A stretch of 64,000 nucleotides of DNA from Chlorella sorokiniana (GCA_025917655.1 CP084611.1:744001-808000); one strand, 5' to 3'; counted from the stretch's first letter, positions 1 through 12,802 are shown. Made by a program: numbers and translations. Notes: a model not told the origin generated them from the sequence alone.

Positions 1-757
1 CCCTCCCCCTCCCTGCACCTCATCAGCGGCAGGCTCTGCGGGAACACCCTCCAAGCCGTCTCCAGCGCGCGCTTGGTGCGCAGCGCAGGGCCGCCCAGGC
101 GCAGCGTGCGGCTCAGCACGCTGGAGGGCAGGCGGGAGACGGCGGTGGCGCCCAGCCCCCGCGTCGCCGCCAGCAGGTCGTCCAGGGCGCCCTGCGTGAC
201 CAGCTCAACCCCGAAGAGCCTGTCACGAAGGCGGCACCGTGCACGTTGTCCCGCACGTAAATGAACACGGGGGCGTCGTCGCGCGCAGGCAGCGGCAGCA
301 CCTCCCGCAGCATCGCCCGCGTCCCCTCCACATTCAAACGCCTGCACAGGCGGCAAAGAGTTGTGCACAAGTTGCGTGCGAGGTGGATGCAGCTCGTTGC
401 GCCCGCGTTGGCCTCAGGGAGGCCGGATGCCTGGCAGCAGCATGTACTGTAAGAAGGTGCCGGCCATGCGGGATGCCCGCTTGCCTGCTGGAGCCGCCTG
501 CCATGTGCGGCAGCTCTTCCAGCAACAGTATCTGCATGCTGGCAGGGTCCAGGGTCTTGAAGCGGCCCGCGGGGTTGGTCCACCGTACAACGGCAATGGC
601 GGCAGAGGCCCCTGGAAGCAGCCCGACCACCGTGACCTCCGCTAGCGGTTTCTTGAACTCCTTCAGGCCAATGCTCTGACTCCTGTCCTCCCTTTTGCCC
701 GGCCGCGGCGGCCCCACGCGCACGCCCACCATGTTGTGGAAGAGGCTCCTGCAAACA
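1..757 (-). CDS. Unrecognised protein, 3' part beyond window edge
   Basis: The minus strand carries a plausible coding stretch that I cannot assign to a family. One exon reads SLFHNMVGVRVG, continues through a basic PPRPGKRED segment, and contains VTVVGLLPGASAAIAVVRW. A second segment after a CTGTGCAG acceptor near 340 reads NVEGTRAMLREVLPLPARD and APVFIYVRDNVHG. It then needs a one-base change near 215-235 to continue as RLFGVELVTQGALDDLLAAT down to the window edge. An ATG lies at 732, but codons before it (SLFHN after a GTTTGCAG acceptor) suggest the true start is further upstream. The 3' end lies outside the window. No signal peptide or membrane segment is obvious. Strand and coding nature rest on frame openness and splice-like junctions only. 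Confidence 0.35.
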
Positions 758-1553
758 CCTGAGCAGGCTCGGACGCGGTGGTGGGCCCGCGCCCTCCCTA
801 ACCTGAACCTGTGATCGGCAGGTACCGTGCTGCAAGCATCGCAACTGCTGCGTAAAGGGTCGTGTGGGGGCTTACTTGGGAGCGGGGTACCGTCCTCGGG
901 AACTGGAAGGGTCTGCTGCCCAGGTTGAAAACGTGTCTGTGCGTTTAGGCAGCCGAAACCACCTTTGGCGATTGTCTAAGAGTAATGTGCTGCAATGGAC
1001 CTTCAGAGCCAAATCAAGATTGGGCCCGCTCGTGCCGCGCAGCACACCCCGCAGCACGCCCCCTAGGAAGGCCTTGGTGCGCCCCGAGGGTAGGCCCCGT
1101 AGGAAATTAAGTGCACCATAATCATCGGAAGCGATTCTTGATTTGTGCATGTGCACCCAGCGCTAGGCGCCTTGGCAAGGCTCCACACCATGATATCTGA
1201 AGGAGACGAACAGCTGGCCGTATGGGGCACATCGGAGCCCGCTGTCAAACGTGTAGAGGAGTTGTTCGGCACTTGACCGCCTGTATTTGAGGTGGGTTGG
1301 GACGCGGTGCCGCATACCCCGAGCGCGCACCGTCGTGGGCAGCACAAACAATCAGCTTTGACATATCCATGGTCTTCTGCTGTGACAGATCGACCATACA
1401 TGGCCAGGCCACCCGCCATGGCAACTTCTACTTGGTCCCTTTCAATCAGCAGAGGAGGCGCGACTGGCGGCTGGGTGGCTAACCGGTAACTGCCAAGCGT
1501 CAGCCCTGGTGCCAACCCCTTGACCTGACATGCCTTGCCCCTGCTGCTTGCAG
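758..1553. other. Gap with no assignable gene; probably 5' exons or promoters
   Basis: No convincing coding exon is seen here. The region lies between a minus-strand gene and the plus-strand ankyrin gene, so it probably holds both 5' ends. The ankyrin frame is open from a CTTGCAG acceptor ending at 1553, so at least one 5' exon of that gene may lie in this gap. Confidence 0.4.
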
Positions 1554-3641
1554 CCTCCTTCCTAGCACGAATCGAAGACTTGCAAGCATCGCAGGGCTCG
1601 ATTCCGGAGGGGCCGCTGCCCTGCGTGCTCAAAACCCTGGTGCATGATATGCGCCGCGGCCTGGAGCTGTCTTGCCTGCATGACCAAGAGCGGCGACGAG
1701 CCCTCAAACGGCACCTGCTCGGCCAGGCCCCTGAGCCCACGGAGAGTTGCAGTGACTGTAAGTAAGCATGGCGCAGGTGTGCGGTCATCACACTTGCATG
1801 GCGAGCCCGTCGGCCGACAGCCAATGCCGAGCGCCGCTTCTCGCTGCAGGTGCAAGTGCTGCTCCTGCTGGCCGAGAGGCCTTGTGTGGCCCTCTGGCGC
1901 ATGCGGCAGTCCGCCTGAACCTCTCGGAGCTCCTGGAAATGTTGTTGCGTTTTGATGGGGAGGCGGCGCTGGCACGGGATCTGCGGGGGTGGACCGCGCT
2001 GCATGTGGCAGCCTTCCACAGCAGGCACAGCGCAGCGGCGGCCATCCTCGGCAGCGTGCCCGCCGCGGCCAACGTGGCCTGCAACCACGGCCACACGCCG
2101 CTCCACTTAGCCGCACTGTCCAACTGTGCAAGGACGATGCTTGAGCTGCTGGAGGCCGCACCGGAGATGGCCCTGGTGGCAGACGAGCACGGCAACCTGC
2201 CGCTCCACATGGCTGCATGCCGGCCCCACCTCGATATCATCTCCCGTCTGGCGGCGGCAGCACCAGCCGCTGCGCTGGCCAAGGACGCGTTTGGGCGGTC
2301 GCCGCTGGGACTGGCAGCGGCCGCAGGGGAGGCCGCCGCAGTGAGCGCGCTGCTGACACAGCTTCCAGGGCTGCCTATGGGTGACCTGTTGGAGGCTGTG
2401 CAGCTGGCATTTACCGCGCCCAGCAGCGACGCGTTGGACGTGCTGCTCAGCATCAACCCCAACGTGGCGGCGGAAGAGCTGCAAGGCGGCGGCTGCCTGC
2501 TGCATCAAGCGCTGGAGCGGCGGCAGGCAGCCTGCGTGCCCAGCCTGCTGGCAGCAGCCCCAGGTGTCGTCTTCAGGCCGGACAGAGACGGCCGGCTGCC
2601 CCTGCACAAGGCTGCACAGTACGGACACACCGCGACGCTGCGGCTGCTGCTGCAGGCGGCCCCTGCCACCGCCTCCGCCGCTGACCGCAGCGGCCGCACG
2701 CCGCTGCACGCCGCCGCTGCACGCGGCCATCCCGAGGCGGTTGCGCTGCTGCTGGCGGCTGCGCCGGAGGCTCGACAGATGCGGGCGCAGAGTGGCAGCC
2801 TGCCTGTGGACGAGGCTTCACTTCGGGGCACGACGAAGCGATGCGCCTGCTGCTGGCGGCGGCGCCCGAGGATGCACTGGTGGCGCGGCCCCTGGGAGCG
2901 TTCACTGCCCTGTACTTTGCTGTCCTGCACAACCGCCTGGCCACTGTGCGGCTGCTGCTGGCTGCCGCCCCGCAGCTGGCCAGCACCCCCGCCTATGGCT
3001 ACCTTCCCATCTACTTGGCTGCCGAGCACAGCCCACCCTCGCTCGTGCGCTTGCTGGCGGCGGCGGCCCCGGACACTGTGTGCCGCCCCGCGGAGGGCAC
3101 GGCAGCCACCTTGCCCCTGGCCCTGGCGCTGAAGGCGTCCCGCTTTGGCGCTGCCCTGGCGTTGATGCGGCTCATGCCTACCGTTGAGGTGCTGGAAGCC
3201 ACGTTCAGCGTCCAGGGCCCCGACTCACCTCTGTACGCATACGTCGCCTCAAAACGAGCGCCGCTGGCGGAGCGCGAGTGGGCCCTGCTGCGGGCGCCCT
3301 GCCGCGGCCTGGGCGCAGCCCTCCCCGCCGCCCTCGCCTGCTCATCAGACGCACAGGCTGCGGAGGTGGTGCGGCGGCTGCCGCCGAGCGACAAGGCACG
3401 GCTGCGCGCCCATGCGCTTGCTCTGGCGCGGCTGCAGCGGCGGGTGGGCCTGGCGCTCCCGGTGAACATTGTGCGTCAGCTGCTCGGGCTTACCTTCAGT
3501 GATGAGGCCTGGTTCTGTGAGGAAGGAGGGCACAGCCTGGCGGCAAGATGGACAGCTTGCGAGCGCCAGTGGGCGGGTTTGGATGGAGAGCATGAATCTG
3601 CCTTTTTGCGACTGAGACAAACTACTGTTTCCATGCCATGA
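1554..3641 (+). CDS. Ankyrin-repeat protein (5' end not located, one frame break)
   Basis: A repeat protein, presumably a protein-protein interaction scaffold; no partner can be inferred. The first visible exon starts after a CAG at 1551-1553. An intron at 1758-1849 (GTAAGT to CTGCAG) joins phases cleanly, giving SDC-ASAAPAG. From about 1980 the protein carries roughly ten ankyrin repeats of the green-algal type, with cores such as GWTALHVAAFHSR, GHTPLHLAALSN, GRLPLHKAAQYGH and GRTPLHAAAARGH, each followed by an LLLAAAP helix. At about 2829 the frame breaks: the repeat continues (HDEAMRLLLAAAPEDAL) only if one base is added in CGGGGC. From there it is open to TGA at 3639-3641. The last 170 residues (from PTVEVLEATF) are not ankyrin and are unrecognised. 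Tail to tail with the next gene, 67 bp apart. Confidence 0.8.
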
Positions 3642-3708
3642 CTTGTATAAAAAGAATGCACGGCAACAACCATGCAAGCTCCGGATGCCTGAGGCAGCCG
3701 ACACACGT

Positions 3709-6684
3709 TCATGCCGCAGCTGCCGCTGTTTGCTGCACCTGCTGCCCTTGCTCTTGCGCCCGGCCCTGGGCGTGCAGTGGCATTTGATGCAGGCCCTCCT
3801 GCCGCCGCCTGAGCAGCACATAATCCACGTATTGGTTGCGGGCAGGGGACAGGCGGGGCAGATAAAGAGCGCGGGTGAGCGGCGGAGAGCGCATGTTGTC
3901 CACAAACGGCAGTGCCGCCACGGCCTCCCACTCGGAACCGTCACCTGGCGAGGCAGGAGGGGGGCAGGGGCGCCCCAGGCGTGTGTCGCGATGCCTCCTT
4001 CCCGGGCATCAGGCAGGGTGGCAACAAGGTATAGAGCGGGATGCGCCGCCGCCCTTCCCTAACAAGCCCACCACCCACCGCCTGATCGCGGTTGTTCCAC
4101 ACATGTACCGCCCTGCCCCTTCATCTACAGCTGCACAAACAACATACATGCAAAACAGCCCCCATTACCCCCTCCCTCCCAATCCCGTTCCCACCCAGTA
4201 CGTCGTCGATCAGGCGGCCACCCTCCCGCAGCGTCACGGCGTAGGAGCAGTTGGCGGCGGCGGGCCAGAAGTTGGCGGGGTCCTGGCGGTTGCGGTCGTT
4301 GAAGTGCGGCGACGCGCCGCGCGTGCCGCCCTGCAGGGCACAGCAACGGGCAGGTGGGCTGTGTGCAAGACATAGACGAGGCAAGCGGCCAGCAACAAGG
4401 AGCACGGGTAGCCAGTGTAGTGAAGACAAGGCACGGGCTGACAGTCGGCACGGTGCGCTCCTTCCCCGGAAGCTCCCAGCGCCGCCCCACTGTGTGCGAG
4501 CGCCTCCCCGCCCCCCGTCCCCGTCCCCCGGCTCGCCTGAGCGGGGTCAAACTGGCGGGGCAGCAGGCCTGAGAATCCCGACCGCACAAAAGCGAGGCGG
4601 TACGGCTCTGGCAGGAAGAAAGCGGAGGGGAAGCGGTGCCACTCCGCGCCGACGCACACAGGGACGGTCCCAGCGGCGGCGCTGGCCTGTTGGGGGTGCA
4701 GGAGGGGCTGGAGCATGGGCCAATGCAGGTGCGGCGGAGTGGCGGGCGCAGGCAGAGGAAAGCTGCTGCGCATGGCTGCAAGGCGGCTGGCCAATATGAA
4801 GGTGGTGGAAAGCTGTGCAGCAAATGCAGTGCGGCAGGCAGGGAGGCGAGAACAGGGCGGGGCGGGGATGGCTGACCTCTGGCAGGTGAGTGTAGATGCG
4901 CATCGGCGCCCGTAGTTGACGACCAGCGCCGCGGAACGGCTGAGCGCCAGCAGGCAGGTCGCAGCCAGGAAGAGCGCGGTTGCTGCCCGCGTCACCGCCG
5001 CAGCGGCCCGCCGCGGCAGCGCGGCGCCAAGCAGGCGGCGCGCCAGGTCTTGGGCGGCTACCAGGGTGGCGGCGGCGGCCAGGCAGATCTGCCAGAGGAG
5101 GGGAAGGGGCACACCAGGCCGAAGCTGTGAGGAAGGATGCCCGGACTTTTCCCAGGCCTGCGCTTTCATGCCGTGCAAGGATGCACAACGCAGAGTTGCA
5201 AATAGGCTGGGGACGAGAGCTGGGGGGGGATCCAGCAAGGACAGGGGAGGTAGCGCCGATCTGCAATGAAACACAGCACAGCCGCGCCTCACCAGCGGAT
5301 AGGCCACGTACAGAAACCTCTCCTCCTTGTGCGGCAGCGCGCTGATGGCCCCCAGCCACACATACAGCGGCATCACGCACGCCAGCAGCCCAGCCCAGCC
5401 GCCCCGCTGCCCGCGGCCGCCTGCCGGCCCCCGCCCGGGCGCGCGACGCCGACGCCGGTGGCCGCCGCCAGCGCGGCGGCGGCGGGCAGGGCTAGGGCGA
5501 GGGGAGCAGCAGTTGGAAGTTGTTGAGGCCGTTGCGCAGGTAGAAGGCGGGACCCTCCACGCCGTACAGCGCGCTGTCGCCGCCGCCCGCCACGTTGTAC
5601 CGCACGAAATTCCACAGGGAGGCCTGCGGGACAGCCCCCGGTCAGCACCACTCCAGCACCACGCCCCACCCACAAGCGAGCCATAGGCTCTTCCCAGCAA
5701 AGCGGGCGATCTCAAATAATCAACACGGTGGCTGCCATGCTGGCTGTGCCGTGGTGAGCAGCACGGCTGGCACCCTGCCGCCGCCCCCAGCCCACCGTCC
5801 ATGCGCCGTAGAAGTGACGGTCCACCAGAGCGAGCGGGCCCAGCGTGGCCGCCAGGCAGAGCAGCAGCGTGCCCAGCGCGGGCAGCAGGGGCGCCGTCGC
5901 CAGCACCCACAGAGCGTAGGGCAGGAAGGCCAGGCCGGCCACGCACCAGCCCCACACCACGCCTGCGCGGGGTAAGAGCAGCGGCGGCAAGCTGGGGCTC
6001 AGGCCGAGGGCGGAAGCAAGCCCGTGCGGGGACCTTCATTGATCACGCTACCCGGCTGCTGTTCCATTATTTAAGGAGGAAGAAAGAAACAACAATAGAT
6101 TTTTGGGCATCCAGCACAAAACAGCAAAGACAGAAGGGAGGCGGCTGGGCTCACCCGTGACTGCGGCGGCGATGACGGCGTACGGCCGCCCCTGCAGCAC
6201 GCCTGCCGCAGCCGCTGTGAGCGCATACATTGTGAAGGTGGAGGGCAGCATGCTGGTGGCGGCGGCAAACATGCCGGAGGAGACGCAGAGGAAGAGGAGG
6301 GTGGCGTGGGCGAGGGCGGGGCGGTGCGACGCGGCTACGGCGCGGTACAGCGCCGCCTCGCTGCCCGCCGAGGCCAGCCCCAGCGCCGCCCTCAGCGCGT
6401 AGAAGCCGGCCAGCTTGGCCGCGCGGCTGGAGCCCAAAAGCGCGGCTGGGGCGCCGGCAAAGGGGGCGTGCAGCAGGAGGTAGAGGTACGAGCGCAGGGC
6501 GTACTGCGAGCTGTACTCCCACGTCTGCATGCCGCTGCCAAACAGCAGGAAGTGCAGCGGCTCCAGGTAGTTGTACGTCTCGTCGCAGTCGTGGATGATG
6601 TTGGCAGCCGCGCTGATCAGGCGGGCAATGACCAGCAGCACGAATGCGGATCGAGCGGGGAGGGCGGCCGAGGCGGCGGGGGCC
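3709..6684 (-). CDS. ALG9: ALG9-type alpha-1,2-mannosyltransferase (GT22 family)
   Basis: An ER-membrane enzyme that uses dolichyl-phosphate-mannose to add alpha-1,2 mannoses to the lipid-linked N-glycan precursor. The N-terminal exon (about 6684-6160) has the family signature: HDCDETYNYLEPLHFLLFGS, then GMQTWEYSSQYALRSYLYL. This is the GT22 luminal loop with its acidic residues. Hydrophobic segments follow: FLPYALWVLATAPLLPALG at 5940-5860, a DRHFYGAWT motif near 5820, LPHKEERFLYVAYPLV at 5340-5290 (HKEERF is a GT22 hallmark), and further membrane segments at 5100-4910. The C-terminal luminal part has VCVGAEWHRFPSAFFLP, FNDRNRQDPANFW and RNQYVDYVLL, with stop at 3709-3711. About eight exons are needed. 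The frame is open 5' to about 6684 after a CTGCAG acceptor, but no in-frame ATG lies before the upstream stop, so a short 5' exon is missing from this model. A GPI mannosyltransferase is less likely. Confidence 0.86.
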
Positions 6685-7038
6685 CTGCAGGCAGCGGGGC
6701 GGCGTCACGCCATCGAGCCGGGGCGCTGTTTTAAACAGGCGATCTGCCTAATCGGAGCATCAAGAGCTCTGCTCACCTCGCTTGCCGCCTCCGCTGTGTT
6801 TGTGCGGCCCCATCACCCGGTGGCCCCTGCCCGGGCGACTCGCTCGCCTTCCTACGTCTGTGTTGCATCCAGAATGCAGATGATGCTGTCGGACGCCCAC
6901 TCAGTGCCTGCTGCCATTGCCTCCGCTGGAGTCACAGCGCAGCTCAGCGCTGCCCACCATATTGTTGAGCGCATGCACCTGGCACTTGCACAGCCCATGC
7001 AGTCAAGAGTAATTGACAGGGCGTGCGCATGCGGTGCA
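6685..7038. other. Short gap between two minus-strand genes
   Basis: Holds the unlocated 5' exon and promoter of the ALG9 gene and the 3' UTR of the AP-4 beta gene. No separate gene is supported. Confidence 0.4.
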
Positions 7039-10000
7039 TCACAGGGTGAGCAGCAGGTTCTGCAGCAGCTCCTCCACGTGCGCCGCCGCCGCCGCGTCGT
7101 CGCTCTTCACCACTGCCGCGGCCGCCGCCGGCGCCCGGCTCACTGTCACCTGCACCAGCACGTGCGCGCCGCTGCCCGCCGCCTGGGCATGGAAGAGGAA
7201 GCGCAGCGGCGGCGCGGAGCCCTCGCGCGGCGTGGCAAAGTTGGCAACGTTGGCTTGGCCGACGTGAGCGGTGAAGTCCTGCAGCACAGACCGAGGTTAG
7301 TACTTACACTGCAGTCATGGAGGAGTGCGCTGGGAGGGCAGCAGGTGGCAGGCCCCATGGACGCCGCCAGGCTGGCAGGGGTTGCGTTCAGAAGCGGGCA
7401 AGCAGGAGGCGGCGGTGCAGGCTCGCCGCAGCGCGCAGCCCTCACCCGGTAGCTGTTGGCCTCCACCGCCGCCACCGCCGCCGCGCTGAGCGGCTGCTGG
7501 AAGGTGCGGGCCGTGGCGTTCCATGCGGCCCACTTCTGCTGGAACTCCTGCGGCGTGATGGCCGGCTGAGGCACCAGCTCGATGCTGGGAGCGGGCGGCG
7601 ACGGCGCGGGGGGTGGCGGCGTCGCGGCGCCGCCGCCCATCCCTCCCAGCCAGTCCTCCAGCCCGCCCAGCCCGCCAGCGGGCGCTGCTGCCGCTGCCTG
7701 CCGTGCAGCAGGCGCGCTGCCGCTGCCAGTCCCCATCAGATCCCCCAGCAGGTCCAGCCCCGAAGGCTGCGCCTGCGTCACTGGTGCAACCGCTGCAGCA
7801 GGCGCCGCCGGGCCGCCCGACAGGCTCATCAGGTCGGCCAGCGCGCCGCCGCTGCCGCCGCCGCTGCCAGCCGCTACGGTGGGGGTAACGGAGGGGGTGG
7901 CGCCGCCATCTGCCTCCCCCATGTCCAGCAGGCTGGCCTGGGCCTGGTGCAGCGCCGACTCCGCCTCGCCCTTGCCCGCCCCCCCAAGTCAATGCTGTCG
8001 TGGTCAAAGTGCTCTGCTGGTTGGGGAGGGGTGGGGTGGGGGGAAGGGGGGACGCAAGCAGCGCAGTCGACACAAGTCAGGACGGCGCTTGCAGGGTGCA
8101 ATGGATGGATGAGAATGAGTGAGAGGAGCAGGGGGAGTGCGAGGGGCAGTGCCGCACAGCTCCCACCGGCCTGCAGCCTGCAGCAGAGCGGGCAGCCTGC
8201 AGCAGCGCGGGCAGCCCCCAGAAAGCGCCTACCCTCGCCCGGTTCGACGTCGATGAAGGTGGTGGCGGGGGCTCGGTGCGCCACCGACAGCGTGTTGAGC
8301 TCGTCAAAGATGCGGTCCTGCAGGGGCCATCGGCGGCGGGAGCGCGGAAAAGGCGGCACGATTGAACTTGCAGCGCAAGCATGCGAAGCGGGCACAGCAT
8401 GCGTGCGGGGATGAGCAACGATCCGGGGCCTCGACAGACCTCCAAGGCGGACCCCCTTGGGCCTCTTCCCCCTCCCAAACCCACACACCCACACACAAGA
8501 CACAAGCAGCCACCTCCCCACCCCCACCCCTCACCCCCACACACCCACACCCCCACCCCCACCCCCCCCCCCCCCCACACACCTGCGTCTCCGCCGACTG
8601 CGCGTCGGCAAAGGAGGTGACTGCGGGGCGCGGCACATCCACCACGCTCTGCGCGGCGCCCACGCCCCGCTGCAGCAGGCGGTAATAGAGCAGGGAGCGG
8701 TCGTGCACGTCCTGGCAGGCGTCGGCCACCCCCGCCGCCAGGGCCAGGCCCAGCGCCTTCCTGCACAGCGGGTGGTCGCGGGGCGCTGTGTGGGTGGGTG
8801 GGTGGGTGTTGTAGGAGGGTCTATGTGTGTGGGGGGAGCGGGTGGGTGTGTTTTAGTGTGCGTATGGTGGGGTGAGTGTGTGAGTTGAGGGAGGGCGACC
8901 GAGGGAAGCGACTGGAGAGACGTGTGGAAGGCCAGAGGTGGTTCGCCATCTAGAGCAAACTCCGCTCTGGCAAAGGGATGCCGGTCAAAGCTGCAAGCGA
9001 AGGTGTGCGCGGGGCCACGTGCCTGGTCTCTGGAGGGCGCTTGAAGAAGAGCTTCATGCACGCAGTGAGCAGCGCCTGCAGCCAGGCAGGTGCGGCGGGC
9101 CCAGCATGGTAAGAGCAATGCGGCAGTCAAGTGCAGGCTGACAGCCTGGCCAGCGCAAGCCGTTGGCAGTGACCCAGCCAACGAGAAGAATGCTTGGGTG
9201 TGTACAATCGCTTGATGAAGTACCGAGGCACCCCTCCCCCTTGGCCCTCCCCCTACCACACATACCAGCTTGGCGGGCGGCTCCTCCTCCGCAAAGCGCC
9301 CAGCCAGCTCCTCCAGCACGTAGGGAGCGTCCTGGATCTGGGCCCCGTACTCGCCCACCACCCACAGGTAGGCAGCCCGCGCAGGGGCCTCGACAATGTC
9401 CTGCAGGGGCGGCGGTGGGTGGGTGGGCACGTGTGGGTGGTGGTGTGGGTGGGTATGTGGGCGTGGGTGTGAGGAGGGGAGCAGGGGGGTGGGGGGGACA
9501 TGGACTGCTAGTGCATGAGTGAGGTGGCAGGGACGTCAGTGGCGCTGGTGGCCATGGACAGCTCAGCCGGGGCCCGGTGTGCAAAGGGGAGTGAGGAAAG
9601 GTCAGCCAGGCAGGGAAGGAGGCTCAGGCAGGCGGCCGCGGCCCTCCCCACCTCCTCGGGGATGGCGGCGATGGTGTCCACGCAGGCGGGCGCGGCGTCA
9701 GGGTAGCGGCGCAGCACGTCCGTCATCTGCAGGGAGAAGCGGGGCCGGGGTCAATCCAACACGAGGAGCCTAAACAAACCCAGGGCATGCAATGGCTCAG
9801 ACGCTCTGTTCTTCAATACGAGGAATCAAACCAAGCATGCTCCTCTGCCGCAGCAGCAGTGGTGCTGCAGCAGAAGAGCATGCAGGCATCCTGCCTCTGC
9901 ACTGGCCGGAAGAGTTGATGCAGGGAGGGTTGGGAGGCGCCAGCGGCCCACCTGGACCAGCGTCTCCGCGGTCACGTAATCCTTTTCATACCCCAGGAAC

Positions 10001-12802
10001 AGCAGCAGGCGGTCGATGATGCCCGTCACGTCCGGCACCTGCACCCAGCCGCAAAGAAACTGACCTGAAGTCCCTGCCGCCAATGCCGGCTGACCCTTGC
10101 AAAAAAAAAAAGTGTGAAGATAAGGGGCGCGTGGGGTCTCCCCGCGTGCCGCTTGGTAACAGCACAGCATTGCTGAACTGCTGCTGTTGCAGGCCCCCCA
10201 ACCACACACACCTTCAGCGCAATCTGCCCCACGGCGCGGATGGCGGCACGGGCCAGGTCCTCGTCACTGTCTTTGACATACTGCAGGAACCAAACAAGAG
10301 GGCGTCAGCGCATGGTTTGCGACCCTCAAGGCCCGCCACCAGCCCTCCAGCATCGGCCAGCTTGGCCCAACCGTGACAGGCGGCCCTGCAGCGCTGGACT
10401 GCAGCCGCCGCATCCTGCAAGGCCGGCAGCGTGCGCTGCTGTTGCGAGGCAGCAGCACGGCAGGTGGCGCCGCGCGCCTGCGTCATCTCCTCTGCAATCT
10501 CGTACGCGTTGGTCTGGTCGGCGATGGCGATGAGCACGTCGATCTTGAGGCGCTTCAGGTAGGAGGGGTCCTCGTAGCGGCAGTAGAACTCGGGGTAGAG
10601 CTGCAGGGGGCGGGGGGGGGATTGCATCAACAACCATGCAAACGATCTGCTTTGGCAATGCATGAGCAAGCATGGGCACAGGCGCGCGCGCGCGCGCGCG
10701 CACACACACACACACACACAAGCACAAGTGCAGGCATGCCAGGGGCACCCGCCTGCGAGAAGATGAGCGGGTACCGCTGCGCCAGCACCAGGAAGTTGGA
10801 CAGCACGCCCCACACCACCTCCGGCTCCCGCCCCTGAACCAGCGTCTGCAGCGGGTCCTTGAGCGTCTCCAGCACCTGCGTTGGCCCGGGGTGGGGGCAG
10901 CGCATGCCAGCACGGTCAGACAACAGGCGAGGCAATGAAGATAATATGAGCAGGCAATCGACTTCCTTTGTAGCAAAGGCCAGGGTTGCCCAGCCCGCCT
11001 CCCCACACCTGCTGGTGCTGGTGGGTGAAGTTGAGGGTGTAGTGCAAGAAAAGCTTGGCAGTGGCCATCACCACGGCGCTGTTGGCATGGTTCAGCCCAA
11101 AGTCCAGCACCTGTCGATGCGTGAGGGTATCAGCAACAAGGGGTCAGCAGGCGGCATGCAGCCTGTGCGTCAGTCACTGCTGTCTGCCACGTTGCTGTCG
11201 GCAGCCAGCCCTCGGGGCCACTGCAGCGGTACCCCTCACACTGCCAACCGAATTTCATGCACCGGTATGTGCAGGCTGCCCAGCATACAACACGCTGTGC
11301 GCACCTCCAGGATGTCAAAGCGCTCCTCCTCCGAGGCGGGCTGGTAGCGGGCGACGAGCTCCAGCACAAAGCACTGGGCCCAGTCGGAGAAGGCGCGGAT
11401 GTGGTTGAGCAGGGAGACGACGAGCTGGCGCGTGACGCGGCCCTCCAGCATGCCCGCCTGTGCGGGAGGCAAAAGGCGGGACGGGGGAGGCGGGAGGTGG
11501 TGGGGCACGGCTGCACATTGGAACAGCGGGCCCTGATGGCCGGTGGACCAGGCCCAGTACGGGGAGCCATCGCTCTTGAGGTTGGTGCCGGCACAGGCGG
11601 CGATGGCGGGGAGCCGTCTGCCATCCCGCTCATGCCTTCACAGCTGCTCCCTTGCTTCCCTGCCCTGCCTGCCCCAGCACCCGTGTCAGCAGCTGGCGCG
11701 CACCTGCTGCATCACGTACAGGCAGTTGGCCACCACCTGCGGGTCGCCGTCCCCCGCCAGCAGCGCCTCCACCCGCTCCAGCAGCCCCCGCATGCGCACC
11801 CCCGCCGCGTCCTGGTGGTAACACTTGAGCACCCCCATGACCGACGCCTCCCGCACGTAGGGGTGTCCATCCCGCAGCCCGCCATCCACCGCTTGGAACT
11901 GCCAGGGGTGCCAGGGCGGGAGGCGGCATGCAGGGGCGGGCGCTGGGCATCGAGGTGCAGAAACTAGCGGGCAGGCAGCCCCGCAGGCAAGGCAGGGCCG
12001 AGCGGCGCCCGGCGCAGCACCAGCAGCAGGCGGTCGAGCGTCGTCGGCCGTGGGTTGCAGCCGCGTTTGCATGCCGCGACAGCTGGATACATGCAGTACG
12101 CGTACTCATGCTCCCCTACAAAACACTGTCGAACACACGCGCAGCCCACCCACCACGTTCTCCATCAGCTCCGGCACCCGCAGGCTGCACATGGAGCGCA
12201 CCGCCAGCCCACGGATGGTTGGGTCCAAATCCTTGCAGTCGTTCAGAAGCGTCTGCGGGGCGGCCGGGGGCGCGGGGCGGGTGATGATGCACATGCCTCC
12301 CGATCCAGGCTGGCCAGCAGGCAGCCGGCTGACCGTGCCGGCGCCGCAACTGGCGACTGTGGCCGCATTGGTGAGCCCCGTGGAAGCCGCACCTGCACCA
12401 CCAGCAGCGCCACCGCCGCGTTCTGCTTGGCCGCGGTGCGCAGGTAGAGGTACAGCATCTTCTTCAGCGGCAGGTCGTGCTTGCTGAGCGCGACGCATTT
12501 GGTGGCGGGCACAAAGGCGGCCGACATGTCAATGCCCTGGGTCATGTAGCGGATCAGCTTCTGAAAGCAATCCCGCTTGTTCTGCGGGACAAGTGGCACA
12601 GGAGCATGGAGCGCGCACCAGCACGTCAGCGCATCCACAGGTCTGGGTGAAGGCATGCAGCAACGCCGCAAGCAGGGTAGGGGGCAGGGGATGGGGGCCT
12701 GCCCACCTGCACCACATCTGGCCGGCTGCCGTTCTGGGCTGACAGGTGCTCCAGGGCATTGATGATTTCATTCACTTCTCCTTTGGGCTTTCGCTGGGCC
12801 AT
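7039..12802 (-). CDS. AP4B1: AP-4 complex subunit beta (beta-4 adaptin)
   Basis: Large subunit of the AP-4 adaptor, which sorts membrane cargo at the trans-Golgi network without clathrin. The start is ATG at 12802 (MAQRKPKGEVNEIINALEHL). The N-terminal solenoid then reads LIRYMTQGIDMSAAFVP, LPLKKMLYLYLRTAAKQ, LDPTIRGLAVRSMCSLRVPE, DGHPYVREASVMGVLKCY and QVVANCLYVMQQ. RYMTQG(I/L)DMS and the PTIRGLAVRSMCSLR block favour beta-4 over the beta-1/2 or beta-3 adaptins. Later exons carry HIRAFSDWAQCFVLELVARY, LYPEFYCRYEDPSYLKRLKI, AAYLWVVGEYGAQIQDAPYV and RSLLYYRLLQRGVG. A Gly/Ala/Pro-rich hinge lies near 7900-7580, followed by a small C-terminal appendage (QDFTAHVGQANVANF) ending at 7039. About fifteen introns, several with G/T-rich 5' ends. 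Its start faces the next gene's start. Confidence 0.87.
8530..8581. repeat. C/A-rich low-complexity tract in an AP-4 beta intron
   Basis: CACCC-type repeats ending in a C run on the plus strand. On the transcribed (minus) sense this is a GTGTGGGG-type tract directly after the 5' splice site of the exon ending SAETQ. Confidence 0.8.
10682..10720. repeat. Compound (GC)n(AC)n microsatellite in an AP-4 beta intron
   Basis: About nine GC dinucleotides run directly into ten AC dinucleotides. Alternating purine-pyrimidine DNA of this kind can adopt Z-form. A similar compound tract occurs at 49811-49896. Confidence 0.95.

Noticed and set aside
4234-6039. A long minus-strand open frame of about 600 codons
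   Set aside because: It runs through introns and mixes frames of the ALG9-type gene. Only short parts (e.g. near 4240-4330) match the conserved protein; GC-rich DNA gives such frames by chance.
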